Shown one piece after another: positions 35,691-46,968 of a DNA stretch of 64,000 nt. Both the position numbers and the translations under genes were made by a program. The DNA is from Monoplex corrugatus (lineage: Eukaryota > Mollusca > Gastropoda > Littorinimorpha > Ranellidae), in NCBI GenBank assembly GCA_030674185.1, contig CM060307.1, positions 36,605,901 to 36,669,900 on the forward strand, in the 5' to 3' direction. The notes beneath the pieces are model-generated. The model did no database searches and was not told where the DNA came from. It saw only the letters and a program-made list of their open reading frames with translations. Position 1 is the first letter of the stretch, and each line of letters starts with the position of its first letter.

Positions 35691-36127
35691 ATAGAAAATT
35701 CTTCTTTTCTGTCACTCCCTTTCTTTCTGCCTCGCTCCTTTGCTTTCCATCGTCTCTTCCTATTATTGTTCTGCCTTGCTGGTCAATTCACCTGTATGTG
35801 TTCTACAAAGCCTTAAATACTTTGTTACGATTGATAATTGGGTACATGTAGTAACTGCACTTTTAGCTCTGAAGAAACGTGATGTGAAGAAGCAATTTTA
35901 GGCAATTTACGCCATTTTTGTTTTAATTTCCTTAGTTATTTTACGTCTGTATTCAGGTTTGCTTTTAATCCCCCCATTCCCCATCCCCCCCACCCTTCAG
36001 TGTGCGCGAATGCACTGATATGTTTATTTTTCTTTTCATGTCTTTTTCTCCTGAGGTAGTCGAGGTCTGTTTATTTTTGGAGATGGTTTTAGTCCTGATA
36101 TGGCTTTGTGTAGCCGTCTGGGCTCTA

Positions 36128-36235
36128 AACATTAAAGGTAAGAACAAAACAGATGAAAGTATCCAGCAGACCGCACCTAGGACCTTCTGACTGGGAGTCT
36201 GAAGTTTACCTTACTGACTCTGAGCTCATCTAGAG
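36128..36235 (-). mobile_element. SINE-B-like head fragment
   Basis: The minus strand contains AGAGTCAGTAAGGTAAAC (A-box region) and AGAAGGTCCTAGGTGCGG (decayed B box). Only the head and about 40 bp downstream are visible. Confidence 0.5.
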
Positions 36236-36275
36236 GTGGTAGAAATGGGGTGGGGGAGGAATATGTGGAGGGAGG

Positions 36276-36302
36276 GAGAGGGGAGAGAGAGAGAGAGGAG
36301 AG

Positions 36303-36339
<37 letters not shown>

Positions 36340-36481
36340 AGATTTCAGTTATTTCAGATTACAGAGAGAGACAGAGAGAGGGACAGAGAGACAGAGAGAC
36401 AGAGAGAGAGACAGATCCAGAGTGTGTGACTATAGATAGATAGATAGATAGATAGACAGATAGATAGATAGATAGATAGAT

Positions 36482-36514
<33 letters not shown>

Positions 36515-36520
36515 GATAGA
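36276..36520. repeat. GA-rich then (GATA)n
   Basis: GA repeats (36276-36418) followed by about 20 GATA units at 36433-36517 with two interruptions. Confidence 0.95.
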
Positions 36521-37042
36521 TATGCGCGTGTGCGAATAACCGCGTCTTCATAAATGTTTACACACTTCTGATTCACCCAAGCAACCACAAACAAAACTAC
36601 TGTGGGGTTTTTTTCTTGCTTTTTTTTTCATCAGTATTTCCTTTCATTCTTAATTCCTTTTTCCATCTATGGATTGATTTACCCACTTTCATTTTTATAC
36701 TAATACATACTCAATATTCTCTTCATGTTTTTGTTCTTGTGTTTTTAGATGCATTTGACAAAAGCTATTAAAATTGGCAAAAGCTGCTGCGCCAAAAACT
36801 GCGCTTTTTTTGCTCTCCTATAAACCTAAATAAACATTCGTATTCCATTTTGTTGTGTTTCTTCTGCACTTGACTCTGGTCAAGATAGGCTAGCAACAGT
36901 CAGTAATGTGTCTTTCCACTAAACCACCATTGTATCTCTTCGACGTTCGGCTTTCATCGTGCTTCAGCTTCACATCACAACACACACACAACACGCACAC
37001 AACTAGTTACTACTACTACTACGATGCTCGTGCGTTGCTTGG

Positions 37043-37145
37043 CCAATCGCTATCAGCAGTCAAATCACATGACTCCGCAATTTACGAATGGGACGGCGCG
37101 GAGAAAGGCTTGCTATATAGTTTATTGCTGCCGGGAGTACGAGGC
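37043..37145 (+). promoter_or_regulatory. Possible Pol II core promoter
   Basis: A CCAAT box (37043-37047) lies 67 bp upstream of a TATATAG (37114-37120), with an E-box/AP-1-like CACATGACTC between them. This is usual promoter spacing. No transcript, coding exon or splice pattern downstream was recognised, so it remains a motif-only suggestion. Confidence 0.25.
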
Positions 37146-37549
37146 TAACTTTTTCCTTCATTTCCCTTTCTTTTCTTTCTTTCATTCTTTTTTAAGATAA
37201 GGACGGATATAGCTATAATTACTAACACAGACTGACTGTTCATCAGTCATGGCCTTTACTGGCACACCATCTATGTCTACTCGTTTCGTAAGAGTAACGC
37301 CTCTATACATTCAAACAAGAGATAATGACTCTTACATTTTGTGGTGATTGTTGTTATTTGTGTATTATTGGCCAAGAGGGGAGCTGTTTCTCATGTCTCT
37401 TTCGTTTCCTCTTTCCATTATGAAGATGCAATTTCCGGGCATTTTTCGTCGTACATTTCTTTGTAGAGTACAATTAGTTAATTACGCAGACAACTTATAG
37501 CCTTCTGTTCCTTAAAAAAAAAAAAAAAAGTACAGATCTATTACACACA

Positions 37550-37591
37550 TACGCGCGCGCGCGCACACACACACGCACACACACACAGAGA

Positions 37592-37655
<64 letters not shown>
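37550..37655. repeat. (CG)n(CA)n(GA)n
   Basis: Six CG steps, interrupted CA, and about 32 GA units. Confidence 0.95.
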
Positions 37656-37657
<2 letters not shown>

Positions 37658-38215
37658 GAATTTGAGAGGAAAAAATTGAATGACACAGCAACGCTATTTA
37701 GCTCTGTACACAAATCACAAGGCACAATTATGACCAGACCCGCAAGACAGAAAACGTTAGGGAAAGATGTCAGAAAACTCAAGGAGCAAGGCGGAAACAA
37801 AGGGAATGACAGAAAACAGGAAATCAAGCTCAGAACTTCCAGAAGGCTATTATTTATACTGAGAGAGCCCCCACCCCACCCGGCATCTCCAGAGGGGTAA
37901 GAGGAAAGGGGTGGGGGAAGTGAGGGGGGGGGGAGGAAAAAGCAAATTCAGGCTTTCCGACCGCCTGTGGCCCACTCATCATCATCAGGTGTCAAGTTCC
38001 AGCGTGCGGAACGCAAAGAGTAATAAATTTTACCTGCCTCTGCTCCCTAATTGATTGGGACTGTTTTGCCCGAGGGCAGCCGCCTGCTAAGTCGAGTCGA
38101 CACTTTTATAGTGTAGTTTGCGTTACGCTGTCACAGGGAAATAAATATCACGATCGATAAGGGGGGGAATTGGCGAGAGAATCATATCATCTGAAGTCGA
38201 TGTCGTGGCGAGAAC

Positions 38216-38247
38216 GTGTGTGTGTGTGTGTGTGTGTGTAGTGTGTG

Positions 38248-38279
<32 letters not shown>

Positions 38280-38307
38280 TGTGTGTGTGTGTGTGTGTGT
38301 GTGTATT

Positions 38308-38340
<33 letters not shown>

Positions 38341-38394
38341 TGTGTGTGTGTGTGTTGTGCGTGTGTGTGTGTGTGTATGTGTGTGTGTGTGTGT

Positions 38395-38425
<31 letters not shown>

Positions 38426-38426
38426 T
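38216..38426. repeat. (GT)n, interrupted
   Basis: Long GT tract with GC and TAT interruptions, including a duplicated TTGTGCGTGTGTGTGTGT block. Confidence 0.95.
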
Positions 38427-38712
38427 CCCCCACCCCCATACCCTCAACGATGGAGATCTATAACCGTAGCGTAGGAAACCACGGAGTAAATTCAAATTTA
38501 ATATCTCTCAAAGAGAAACTAAAACGTGGTTATCATGCAAACATTGCACATATATAACCCTCCTACTCCCAAAGAAAAAACAAAACCAAACCAACAGCAA
38601 CAATAACAGCAACAAAACACACTGACATTTAAAATATTTGACACAAATATCGTTCGTATATTATCACCATTTTAAAATGTACACCATAACCTTAAAATGC
38701 TCAAATGTCACT

Positions 38713-38926
38713 TTAACCCTTTCATTCCCGCACTCTATCCACCAACAGCAAAAACTGAACCCTTTGATTTCCTCACCCTATCCACCAGCTTTCTGCAGGA
38801 AGCTGGTGATTCCCTCACGTAGGAAGCTGGTGGACAGGATTAGAGAGTCAAAGAATTCAGATTTTGCTTTGCTGGCAGATTAGTAATGTAGGTGCTGGTA
38901 GACATGTGCGGGAGTCAAAGGGTTAA
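38713..38926. mobile_element. TTAA foldback element copy 6
   Basis: The ends are TTAACCCTTTCATTCCCGC and GGGAGTCAAAGGGTTAA. The inner palindrome is partly duplicated (AGGAAGCTGGTG occurs twice), which makes this the longest copy at 214 bp. The long arm TTTTGCTTTGCTGGC is on the right. Confidence 0.8.
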
Positions 38927-39069
38927 AAAACCAAAGAATGAGAAGTCATGGTGCGTGTATGTGCGTTGAGCGCACTGGTTTTGTTTGTGTGTCACGAAAC
39001 TGCATGTCTTCAACTACGTGAGTCTGCGTGTACGCCTGCATGCATGTGAATTCGAGTGTTGTCTTTTTC

Positions 39070-39079
39070 AACACACAAA

Positions 39080-39165
<86 letters not shown>
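39070..39165. repeat. (CA)n
   Basis: About 44 CA units with one early interruption. Confidence 0.95.
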
Positions 39166-39327
39166 TTTTGAACACTCACACAAACTACGAGCTACTTTGT
39201 TACAAAACTGAGGTTCAAGGAAAGGTAACCTGTGAGTCTCTTCAACGGTGACCGTCTTTAATTTTCACCTGTGCGAGGTGTGAGATAAGAGAGGAAGGAG
39301 ATAAAGGTGACCTGTTGCTGCCAGGTC

Positions 39328-39700
39328 ACACACACACACACACACACACTGACAACAGACACACACACACACACACACGCACGCACGCACGCCCCCCCCC
39401 ACCCACACACACACAAGGGATTGGGGAGGGTGGGAGGAAAGGAAAACGGCACAATCTATTTGTGTGTAACATACATGCAAACACATATGCACACGCACTT
39501 GGGGGGGGGGGGGGGGAGGGGGAAACAAGAGACAGACAGACAGAGATAGAGACAGAATGGCACGCACTCTTACACACTTTTTGTCTGTCGCTACTCTTGC
39601 AATTATACATGCACACGCACACAAATACACACGTACAAGCATTAGCTGTTGCTCTGTACAAATACACACGTACAAGCATTAGCTGTAGCTCTGTCTCTCC
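39328..39700. repeat. CA tracts, poly-G and a 37-bp duplication
   Basis: CA at 39328-39412 with CACG and poly-C, poly-G at 39500-39516, and a 37-bp tandem duplication at about 39621-39694 (ACACGTACAAGCATTAGCTG in both units). Confidence 0.9.
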
Positions 39701-39837
39701 CTTTGTATCACAAACAAAACATACTGACACGCTTGACTCGACTGCCTACTGCATAATAGATAAAACAATCTACATGCTACCTGTCTGTAAATTTTAATCA
39801 ATGGTTCAGACAACTTCGAGCGCGAGCGTCCGTGCTT

Positions 39838-39867
39838 GTGTGTGCGTGCGTGCGTGTTTGTGCGTGC

Positions 39868-39955
<88 letters not shown>

Positions 39956-39960
39956 TGAGC
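39838..39960. repeat. (GTGC)n(GT)n
   Basis: GTGC repeats, then about 40 GT units. Confidence 0.95.
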
Positions 39961-40523
39961 GCACAAGAGCGTGCGTGAGCGAGAAAGAGCATTTTATGTC
40001 AACCTGACATTAAATGTTTTATAACGGTAGCGGTAATAATAATGACGAAGATGCTTTTATACCGTGTGCATCTCTCTCTCTCTCTCTTTCTCTCTCTCCT
40101 CCCCCTCTCCCTCCCTCCCCCCTCTCTCTCTTTCCCTTGTACAGGTATATGGGCGTGTATGTGTGCATGACTAAGCGTGCATGTGCTTTCGCGCATGTGA
40201 GTAAGAGAAAAAGAGAGATATCGAGTCAGGGGCTGATGACAAGAAAGAGAACGAGAGTCAGGGACTGATGACGAGAAACAGAGCGAGAGTCATCGGCTTT
40301 CTGCAGTAAGAATTGTCCTAGTTCTCTGTGCTTGTCTCTCTGCCTGTCTACCTCGTTGTCTCTTTCCTCTTCATAAATAGAGTCAGTGCCTCCTACGCCT
40401 GTCACCCCATCACACCCCACCTAGACCCACAGCAATCATACTGACACTGACGCTGATAATAGTAACACACTCACTACCTATGGCTCTCTACCAGCTTCAA
40501 GAGTACAAAACGCCGAATTTCCC

Positions 40524-40532
<9 letters not shown>

Positions 40533-40591
<59 letters not shown>
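40533..40591. repeat. (CT)n
   Basis: Pure CT tract of about 30 units. Confidence 0.95.
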
Positions 40592-40593
<2 letters not shown>

Positions 40594-41326
40594 TATTCGG
40601 TTTCCGACAAGATGCACGTTCAGAAGTGGGTACAAAAACATTGTCTTTTTTCGTATCAATGTCGTCCAGCATGCCTGTTAATGACTTTCAGCGTCGTTAA
40701 TTTTTTTTCCAAACACAGTGCTGCAAGAAAAATCTCTCTCATTCTTTAAAATGAAGGATAGGGGCAACCCAAAGACGTTATATTTCTATAATGTTAGGGG
40801 CAACCAGACAGTGGTGATGTTACGGCTGATGAACACAAGATACCAGTCAACTCACTACGACACAAGATGAAGGCTACAAAGCTATTGTGTACATAAAGAA
40901 GTCCATCTCATATTTACAGGAACAGACGAAGAGCAGAGGCTTACAGAAATACGCTTCAGAAAGACCAAGCAAGTCATATTTTCTTACCCTCTAGTTGATT
41001 TCTTCCCATTCCACCAAGTTTGTTTAATACAAGGTCAAGTGAAAATACTACGATGTATGACACATTCCGAGACGACAGCCCTACCCATTTCTGTGTACCC
41101 TAATCAACATGAGAAACGCGGTCCGCTGAACAGGATCGTCTGCATCCAAACACGACTTCACAACTGCAGACAGAATACCACCACCACAGATTCAGTTTGC
41201 AAAACGGGTCAGGCGAGGAAAAATGTTGTTACTGTCGACACAGAAAATGTTTACAGTGTGTGTGGTGATGCGAAACAGTCGGCGATGAGAGAAAGAAAGC
41301 TTCAGAATTAACTTAGAATTACTTCA
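40592..41326. other. No gene recognised
   Basis: Mostly unique-looking. A 90-codon plus-strand frame at 41039-41311 has no recognisable domain and no supporting context. Confidence 0.5.
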
Positions 41327-41432
41327 AGAGGGATTAACCGCACTCGAATGATTCCATATGCGCTCCACCCAGTCTACCATCTATCTTATCTGACAGATTC
41401 CGCGAGCCTGCGCAAAACCCAATGAAAGAAAG
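41327..41432 (-). mobile_element. SINE-A copy 7 (tail fragment)
   Basis: Only the tail third is present, with GGTGGAGCGCATATGGAATC and GGGTTTTGCGCAGGCTCGCG on the minus strand. The head is missing. Confidence 0.7.
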
Positions 41433-41911
41433 TAAGCTTACTGTGGCAGATATTTTATCAGATGATCAAATGACGCACAGAGTGCAGACAGTGTCAGCAG
41501 TATACCTGATATCTGTGATACACACCGGCAACACAGACCTACTGACAACTCGATGTCACCATCAGCGATAGTATGTCAGTTCCACGTACAGTTCCAGCCA
41601 AGAAAAAGAGACAATATTCCAAAACTGGGACTGTCACGAATAAACATCCTTCAACTGACAACTTAGGAAAAAGACGAATTTATCGCCCACCTAACTGACT
41701 GATCGTAATCTAGTATTTCTCCACTAATGAGTGCATACAATGATGATGGTGAGTGATATATGATTGCAACATAACGACGACATGGCTACCACGTCGCCAT
41801 GTATCATCATCACAGAAGTCGATCATATCTGTCAGTGTCAAAGTTTCACTGATACCGCTCCCCGTCCCCTATGCTTCCTGAAAGTGGGTGACAGCTTCAA
41901 GCAGTAAACAT

Positions 41912-41942
<31 letters not shown>

Positions 41943-42149
41943 TCTCTCTCACCGTCGCATTCTCTTCCGCATCCTCACCCACCCTTTTGTCAAAATTCAT
42001 TTCTAGATCTAGTTTTTTTAAGAAATTTTTTTATGGGGAGGGGGTTAACGGGGAGGTAGGCGGGGACGACAGAACTTATCAGTGATGTGTGTATGAGCAG
42101 CGTGCATTTTACGACAGTGATTTTTTTCTTTAACATTTCCCTTGATTAC

Positions 42150-42535
42150 TACCATCGCTGGGAGTGAGTGACCTGGCATCAGAAGAAGTAAAAGTTCTCC
42201 TCCACGCCAGTCTGTCCGCGCTCAGTACTAGCAGTTCTGGCACAGTCATGTCTGTCTACTCTTTCATGTTGTTGGACCAGCTCGAGCTCTTCCGTTATGG
42301 ACCCCGTCTGCGCCCTCCCTTGACAATGCTCTGCATGATGGTCTTGTACAATGCTCTGCATGATGGTCTTGTACAGACTGTCATCCCGCGTGACAAGGCT
42401 GAACCACGTCAGCTTCCCTCGCTTCGTGGTGCCACGAAGAGGTTCCGTGGAGACTCACGAGTCTCGACTGTGTTCCTTCGTCAACCCCATTAGTCTTGTG
42501 TTTCAAGTAAGAGATGCAGAGCAGCTTCCCCAGGA
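42150..42535 (-). mobile_element. LINE reverse-transcriptase C-terminal remnant
   Basis: The minus strand gives KLLCISYLKHKTNGV, then in another frame VSTEPLRGTTKRGKLTWFSL, DDSLYKTIMQ and a decayed KGGRRRG, ending LPELLVLSADRLAWRR. The sequence of motifs (ISYL-HKTN, RRKLAWFGH, SL-KTI-QG, GGRRRGR, PELL...W-R) is that of a widespread metazoan LINE 3' ORF. Frameshifts and a 24-bp internal duplication disrupt it. Confidence 0.75.
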
Positions 42536-42954
42536 ACTTTCTCTCACAGGGGTAGTAACTAAAACTGAATTAATAAGTGATAATATGGTTTACTTACTAT
42601 AAAGGTGGAAAACATGAATAAGTGATTAATGTAATAAAGCTGCTCTCGGGTTAATTAGATTCAGAAAGAAAGGGATGAGCAATCTGCGACAATAGCAAGC
42701 ATATGAAATATTCATGACGCCACAAAGTCATCGCTGTGATCTGCTCATGGTGGATGAACAGAACTGATCTTGCTCATAATGTTCATGTCTTCATTTGGGG
42801 AAAAGTTTTCGCCACAGAAAGGCCAAAACCATGGTGTTTGATCACTCAGACTTATCGTGAAACTTGTTTATTCTGAAAAGCATTAAATCAAAATTGTCCT
42901 AAATACATCGGAAAAGTTTCTGGAAGTTCTCTGCTAGAGTTCGCTTATGTCTTC

Positions 42955-42972
42955 ACACACACACACACACAC

Positions 42973-43021
<49 letters not shown>

Positions 43022-43034
43022 CACACACACACTC

Positions 43035-43102
<68 letters not shown>

Positions 43103-43105
43103 TCT
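42955..43105. repeat. (CA)n(GA)n
   Basis: About 33 CA units with interruptions followed by about 30 GA units. Confidence 0.95.
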
Positions 43106-43264
43106 CACATGATTTAAGCCCAGTGAGGAAGGCGTGTTTCTCTTCTATCCCACATCATTTTACAGAAGCTAAACCAGTTAGGGGCACAGCAGAGCGTGAG
43201 AGCGACAGCAATAATGCGAGTGTTAGTGAGCTATAAGCGATAGATGATAGAGTGTTCACGGCAA

Positions 43265-43345
43265 AGGCGAGAGAATGGTTCATTGGGCCCGCTGACGGCT
43301 GTAGCCACATAAATCGTGAAGGCGATGAGCTGCGTGCGCCACAGC
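43265..43345. repeat. Interspersed repeat E, copy 1
   Basis: GGTTCATTGGGCCCGCTGAC and GTAGCCACATAAATCGTGAA match, in inverted orientation, the segment at 47325-47400. A partial match lies at 45318-45360. Family unknown. Confidence 0.65.
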
Positions 43346-43480
43346 GTTATGAGAGGGGAAAACTGTCTCGCAGAGATCTCGCATCTCTTGCTTCACCTTT
43401 ACACACATGAAACTGTCTGTACTTCTCTGACTTACAAGAACGAACATGACGGGAGAACAGATGGGGAGAATGAGCGTTCC

Positions 43481-43662
43481 TTAACTCTTTGACTCCCACA
43501 TTCTATCCACCAACCGCAAAAAAATTAACCCTTGGACTCCCTCACCCTATCCACCAGCTTCCTGCTGCAGGAAGCTGGTGGATAGAGTGAGGGAGTCAAA
43601 GGGTTAAGGTTTTGCTTTGTTAGCACGGTTGACAATGCTGGATGCTGATGGACATGGTGCGG
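43481..43662. mobile_element. TTAA foldback element copy 7
   Basis: Left outer arm TTAACTCTTTGACTCCC is followed by an 83-bp near-perfect inner palindrome (43525-43607) with its own TTAA at each end, then the long arm TTTTGCTTTGTTAGCACGG. The right terminus is lost after GGTGCGG. Confidence 0.8.
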
Positions 43663-43857
43663 AATAAGGATCGATAGGAACTATTCAGCACTTTACTGCG
43701 CAGTCTGCATACTCCAGTCTTCGACAGGCATGCATGCATACTGGATTGTGTTCATGTTTTCCAAAAGTCGTCGGACACCTGCATGATTTACAGGATCTGT
43801 ACCAGAATTTTCATGTCCTGCGGGCGTATTCAATCGGAAGGGGGTCGGGGTAGGGAT

Positions 43858-44003
43858 TAGGTATTAACAGTATGCACACATGCTGATCTAAGAAAAGTAT
43901 CTACCCTTTACCAGTAGGTGGGAGGTACCCAGGCAGAATCAAACTCAGATCCTCTGAGCGAAAGTTCAACGTTTTACCTACTTGACTATCGCGCTTGTTA
44001 TCC
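43858..44003 (-). mobile_element. SINE-B copy (5' part)
   Basis: The minus strand has the A box GCGATAGTCAAGTAGG, the B box GAGTTTGATTCTGCC, then GGGTACCTCCCACC and GCATGTGTGCATACTG. The 3' body is missing. Confidence 0.7.
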
Positions 44004-44899
44004 TTTATGGCTTTATCATGATAATCATAATTGGATCTTCTCATCTGCCTTAACCGGCTACTTAAGACATCATGACGTATAATAATGTCCACATGCAACA
44101 AGGAAAGGGGTTGTTGGAATCGCTGTAGGGCACACCAGCAGCGAGACAATTAAAATCATCACAGAAAGACAATTAAGCTCTCATCACACGTACCGCCAAA
44201 GGCGAGACTACGACGAACAGCGCGTGCGCACATGATCGCTTGCAGCTAGATACGAGCCGCGCGTGAGCCGCTGTGAGGCCTCTGGGCTTGTTGTAGCGTC
44301 GTCACGCGGGAGCGATTTATGTTGTGTGCTGCCGTGTCGGCCCGGGTCAAGAGGGCTCAACAAGTGAGGAAAGGTGGCTCTTTATTGGCCCTCCTGCAAG
44401 GCAACAAATCGTTTTTATGGCTCTTTTGTGGGCTTCAATGTCGCCTGATAGGCTTCGCAGCCCATAACGCCAGGCGCGCGGGGCCATCGCCAGTGATTTG
44501 TTCTCCTGCGGTTTCCTGACTGTCCTGTTGCGCCCCTCGTTACAAGCTTGTAAGAAAAAGGTCGGGAATGGAAATAGAGAGAAAAGGTTTCTTCTTGATT
44601 GACTCTCTCTCTCTCTCTCAGAAGGGGGTTGGGAATGGAAATGGAGAGAAAATCTTGACTGACTCTTCTTCCCTCCTTCTCTCCTTCTCCCCCCCCCTCT
44701 CTCTCTTTCTCTCTCGTTTCCTCTTTCCGTAATAACACCGTCTGTTTTTCCTCCCCCTCTGGTCTTTCTGTGTGTGGTATTTCCATGTTTCTGTCGCCTC
44801 TCTCCTCCAACTCCCTCTCTCTGTCCTCTTCCCTCTCCTACCTTGTTATAGCCTTCAGTACACGATGTGCTCTATCCTACAAACCGAGAGATAGAGAAA
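44004..44899. other. No gene recognised; CpG-rich part
   Basis: 44200-44500 is CpG-rich (GCGCGTGCGC, GAGCCGCGCGTGAGCCGC). 44550-44900 is CT-rich and holds a duplicated GGGAATGGAAAT-GGAGAGAAAA phrase (44564 and 44630). Confidence 0.45.
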
Positions 44900-45080
44900 G
44901 TCACAAAATGAGGGAGGAGGAGAGAAAGAGACACGCGGAGGCACAGACAGACAGAAAGAATAAGAGAGAGCGAGAGAAAGAGAGAGAGTGAGTGAGCGCG
45001 CGCGCGTGCGTGTGTATGCGTGCGCGCGCGTGAAGGAGAGAGAGAGGGAGAGACAGACAGACAGAGAAAGAGAGCACGTG
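44900..45080. repeat. GA and CG-rich simple sequence
   Basis: GA/GACA-rich DNA with two GCGCGCG segments at 44998-45030. Confidence 0.9.
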
Positions 45081-45091
45081 TGTGCTTTAAT

Positions 45092-45260
45092 TTAACCATC
45101 TGACTCCCTCACCCTATCCACCATCATTCCGCATTGTGTCAGTCATGACAGGAAAGCAAAAACTTTAATTCCACCAGGGAAGCTGGTGGATAGGGTGAGG
45201 GAGTGAAAGGGTTAAGTTTTTATAGCCGGTGGATAGGATGTGGGAGTGAAAAGATATTAA
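45092..45260. mobile_element. TTAA foldback element copy 8
   Basis: The left end TTAACCATCTGACTCCC is followed by the long arm (GCATTGTGTCAGTCATGAC). The left half of the inner palindrome is deleted, while its right half (GGAAGCTGGTGGATAGGG to GGGTTAA) and the short right arm ending in ATATTAA remain. Confidence 0.75.
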
Positions 45261-45494
45261 AGTGTGGAAAATGTGGCCCTAGAAACATTCACATACGTTT
45301 TCCACCTCATAATGCACCGTGTCCCTACAGCCATCAACAGACCCAATAAACCGTTTCTCTCCCTCACCCACCCCATCCATCCCCTCCCTCTCTGTCTCTC
45401 TCTCTCTTTTTTTTTTCCAACCCCATTTCCGCCTTCTCGCTTCTTCTCTTTTCAGTTCTCCTTTCCTGTGTAGTTCCATTCTAACCCACAGAAG

Positions 45495-45524
45495 CGCGTT
45501 CCCCTCTCTCTCTCTCTCTCTCTT

Positions 45525-45577
<53 letters not shown>

Positions 45578-45710
45578 AGCGTGCGTGCTGTGCTGTGCTG
45601 TCGTGTGTGTGTGTGTGTATGTGCGCGCACGTGCATCCGAGCGAGTGTGCTGTGCTGTTGTGTTGTGTTGTGTTGTGTTGTGTTGTGTTGTGTTTGTGTG
45701 TGTGATCACA
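45495..45710. repeat. CT, GT and (GTGTT)n cluster
   Basis: CT, about 22 GT units, GTGC-rich sequence, then about 7 units of the 5-bp repeat TGTTG at 45653-45691. It borders SINE-A copy 8. Confidence 0.95.
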
Positions 45711-45726
45711 GATTTGGGCGTTTTGT

Positions 45727-45958
45727 GCAAGAGAGTTTAGAGCTGGAGTTTATTCTAAAAGGGTCCATCGCATTCGGACAATTACACACGTGCTCTACCC
45801 AATCTGTTATCTGGTAGACTCCTTACGCCTGCACAAAATCCTGTGCATTGTCAAGATCTTGAAATGAAAGAAGACGGGAGGGTTGTGTGTGTAAGGACCT
45901 AAGCCGAAACTACCAGAATGGTTGGAGCATTAATTTGGGCAGCAACTTAAGATGGCAG
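45727..45958 (-). mobile_element. SINE-A copy 8, tandem with copy 9
   Basis: This minus-strand copy is truncated at its head and joins directly to the tail of copy 9 near 45958. The core and TTTTGTGCAGGC blocks are diverged but clear. It sits next to the GT and GTGTT repeats at 45529-45710. Confidence 0.75.
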
Positions 45959-46196
45959 TTTTTTGGACTTTGCTCGAGAAAGTTTCATCGCACTTGGCCA
46001 ATTCCGTACGCCAGCAATTAGCCGGCAGACTCCATAAGCCTGCGCAACACCCTGTGCACCGGCAAGGTTTTGGTATGGGGATTTAGCTAACACCACCAGA
46101 GAATGATGGAACTTTTGACACAGGCAGCGGACAGGCCAGTCTATAATGTTAAGTGGTACTGAATTCGCGGTATAAGATTTTGAGTGCACGGCTCTG
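45959..46196 (-). mobile_element. SINE-A copy 9
   Basis: This minus-strand copy has a body deletion in the GGTGGAGCGCATATGG block, but the head (CCGCGAATTCAGTACC), core and GCCGGTGCACAGGGTG block are present. With copies 8 and 10 it forms a cluster of three copies in one orientation. Confidence 0.75.
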
Positions 46197-46266
46197 TCAG
46201 AACAACAACAATAACAAAAGAAAAAGAAAAAACAAAATGGCTAGGCTGGAGGCGGGAGGGGGGGGG

Positions 46267-46331
46267 TGAACCTTGAATCCAGAACCCCTGCGTGCTGAAG
46301 TTGGAGCTCTAACAACTGAGCTTATGGGTGA
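46267..46331 (-). pseudogene. tRNA-like sequence
   Basis: The minus strand reads AAGCTCAGTTGTTAGAGC (A-box region) and then GGTTCTGGATTCAAGG (decayed B box). It abuts the tail of a minus-strand SINE-A copy at 46335, so it may be a tRNA-derived SINE head from another insertion. Stems are degenerate. Confidence 0.45.
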
Positions 46332-46480
46332 CAGACTAATTCCATATGAGCTCCACCCTGTTCTGTCTGTACTAATCTAACAGATTCCTTTAGCCTGCGA
46401 AAGACCCTATACCCTGGTAGGATCTTCAAATGGGAAAGGCGAGAAGAACAGGCCCCGTGTAACGCAAGGCTGATACCATC

Positions 46481-46968
46481 GGGGCCTGTTTCTTATACGT
46501 TAGCACAACTGGCAAGACAGCGAGTGGCACGAGCTAGCAAAAGTGTGTTAGGCTATGAGACGCGTGCGAGGCAGAAGCAGATTTCAGCCAATGTAGGCGC
46601 TCATTTCACAATAGAAGGCGGAATCATTGTCTAACACCAAGGTGACCTGCACGATGGCCATCTTTATCGCGCCGGCAACATCCTCTCGCTGCTACTTAGC
46701 CTTAGCAAATACCTAGCCACGCTTGCCGCTAGATGGAACAAAGAAACGGTCTTAACTTGCGTTATCATGTGCCCTGCTGCATGGCGTTGGCGATCATGGC
46801 CCTCCATACGAATCTATCCTATGTGGCTTCAAGTACATTTCCCACCCTCTCTGTCCTCAGCCACTCCGTCCAAAATGTTCTCCCTGGGCCTACCTGGTGT
46901 TCTCTTTCCCTCCAGCTTTTTCGTACCTAGCGAAAACCTCGCCTATCAGCGTGCAAGAAACGGGCCTA
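46481..46968. mobile_element. 488-bp TIR element inside SINE-A copy 10
   Basis: The left end begins GGGGCCTGTTTCTTATACG, and the right end, reverse complemented, begins TAGGCCCGTTTCTTGCACG. Over 26 bp the ends match at about 16 positions, and most differences are transitions. The element splits a SINE-A and contains a LINE 3' remnant (46735-46930). The superfamily is not clear because no target-site duplication can be read with confidence. Confidence 0.6.
46735..46930 (-). mobile_element. LINE reverse-transcriptase C-terminal remnant
   Basis: On the minus strand two frames give KLEGKRTPGRPRENIL and then DRFVWRAMIANAMQQGT. This resembles the basic region and final W-R-x-M-I segment at the C-terminus of many metazoan LINE polymerases. 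There is a frameshift between them. It lies within the 488-bp TIR element, so that element either captured it or was built around it. Assignment is from memory of the family pattern. Confidence 0.55.

Noticed and set aside
35573..35851. 92-codon plus-strand frame
   Set aside because: Its first third overlaps a SINE-B copy on the other strand and the rest shows no domain.
41039..41311. 90-codon plus-strand frame as a possible exon
   Set aside because: Composition and sequence are unremarkable; no domain and no convincing splice sites were seen.
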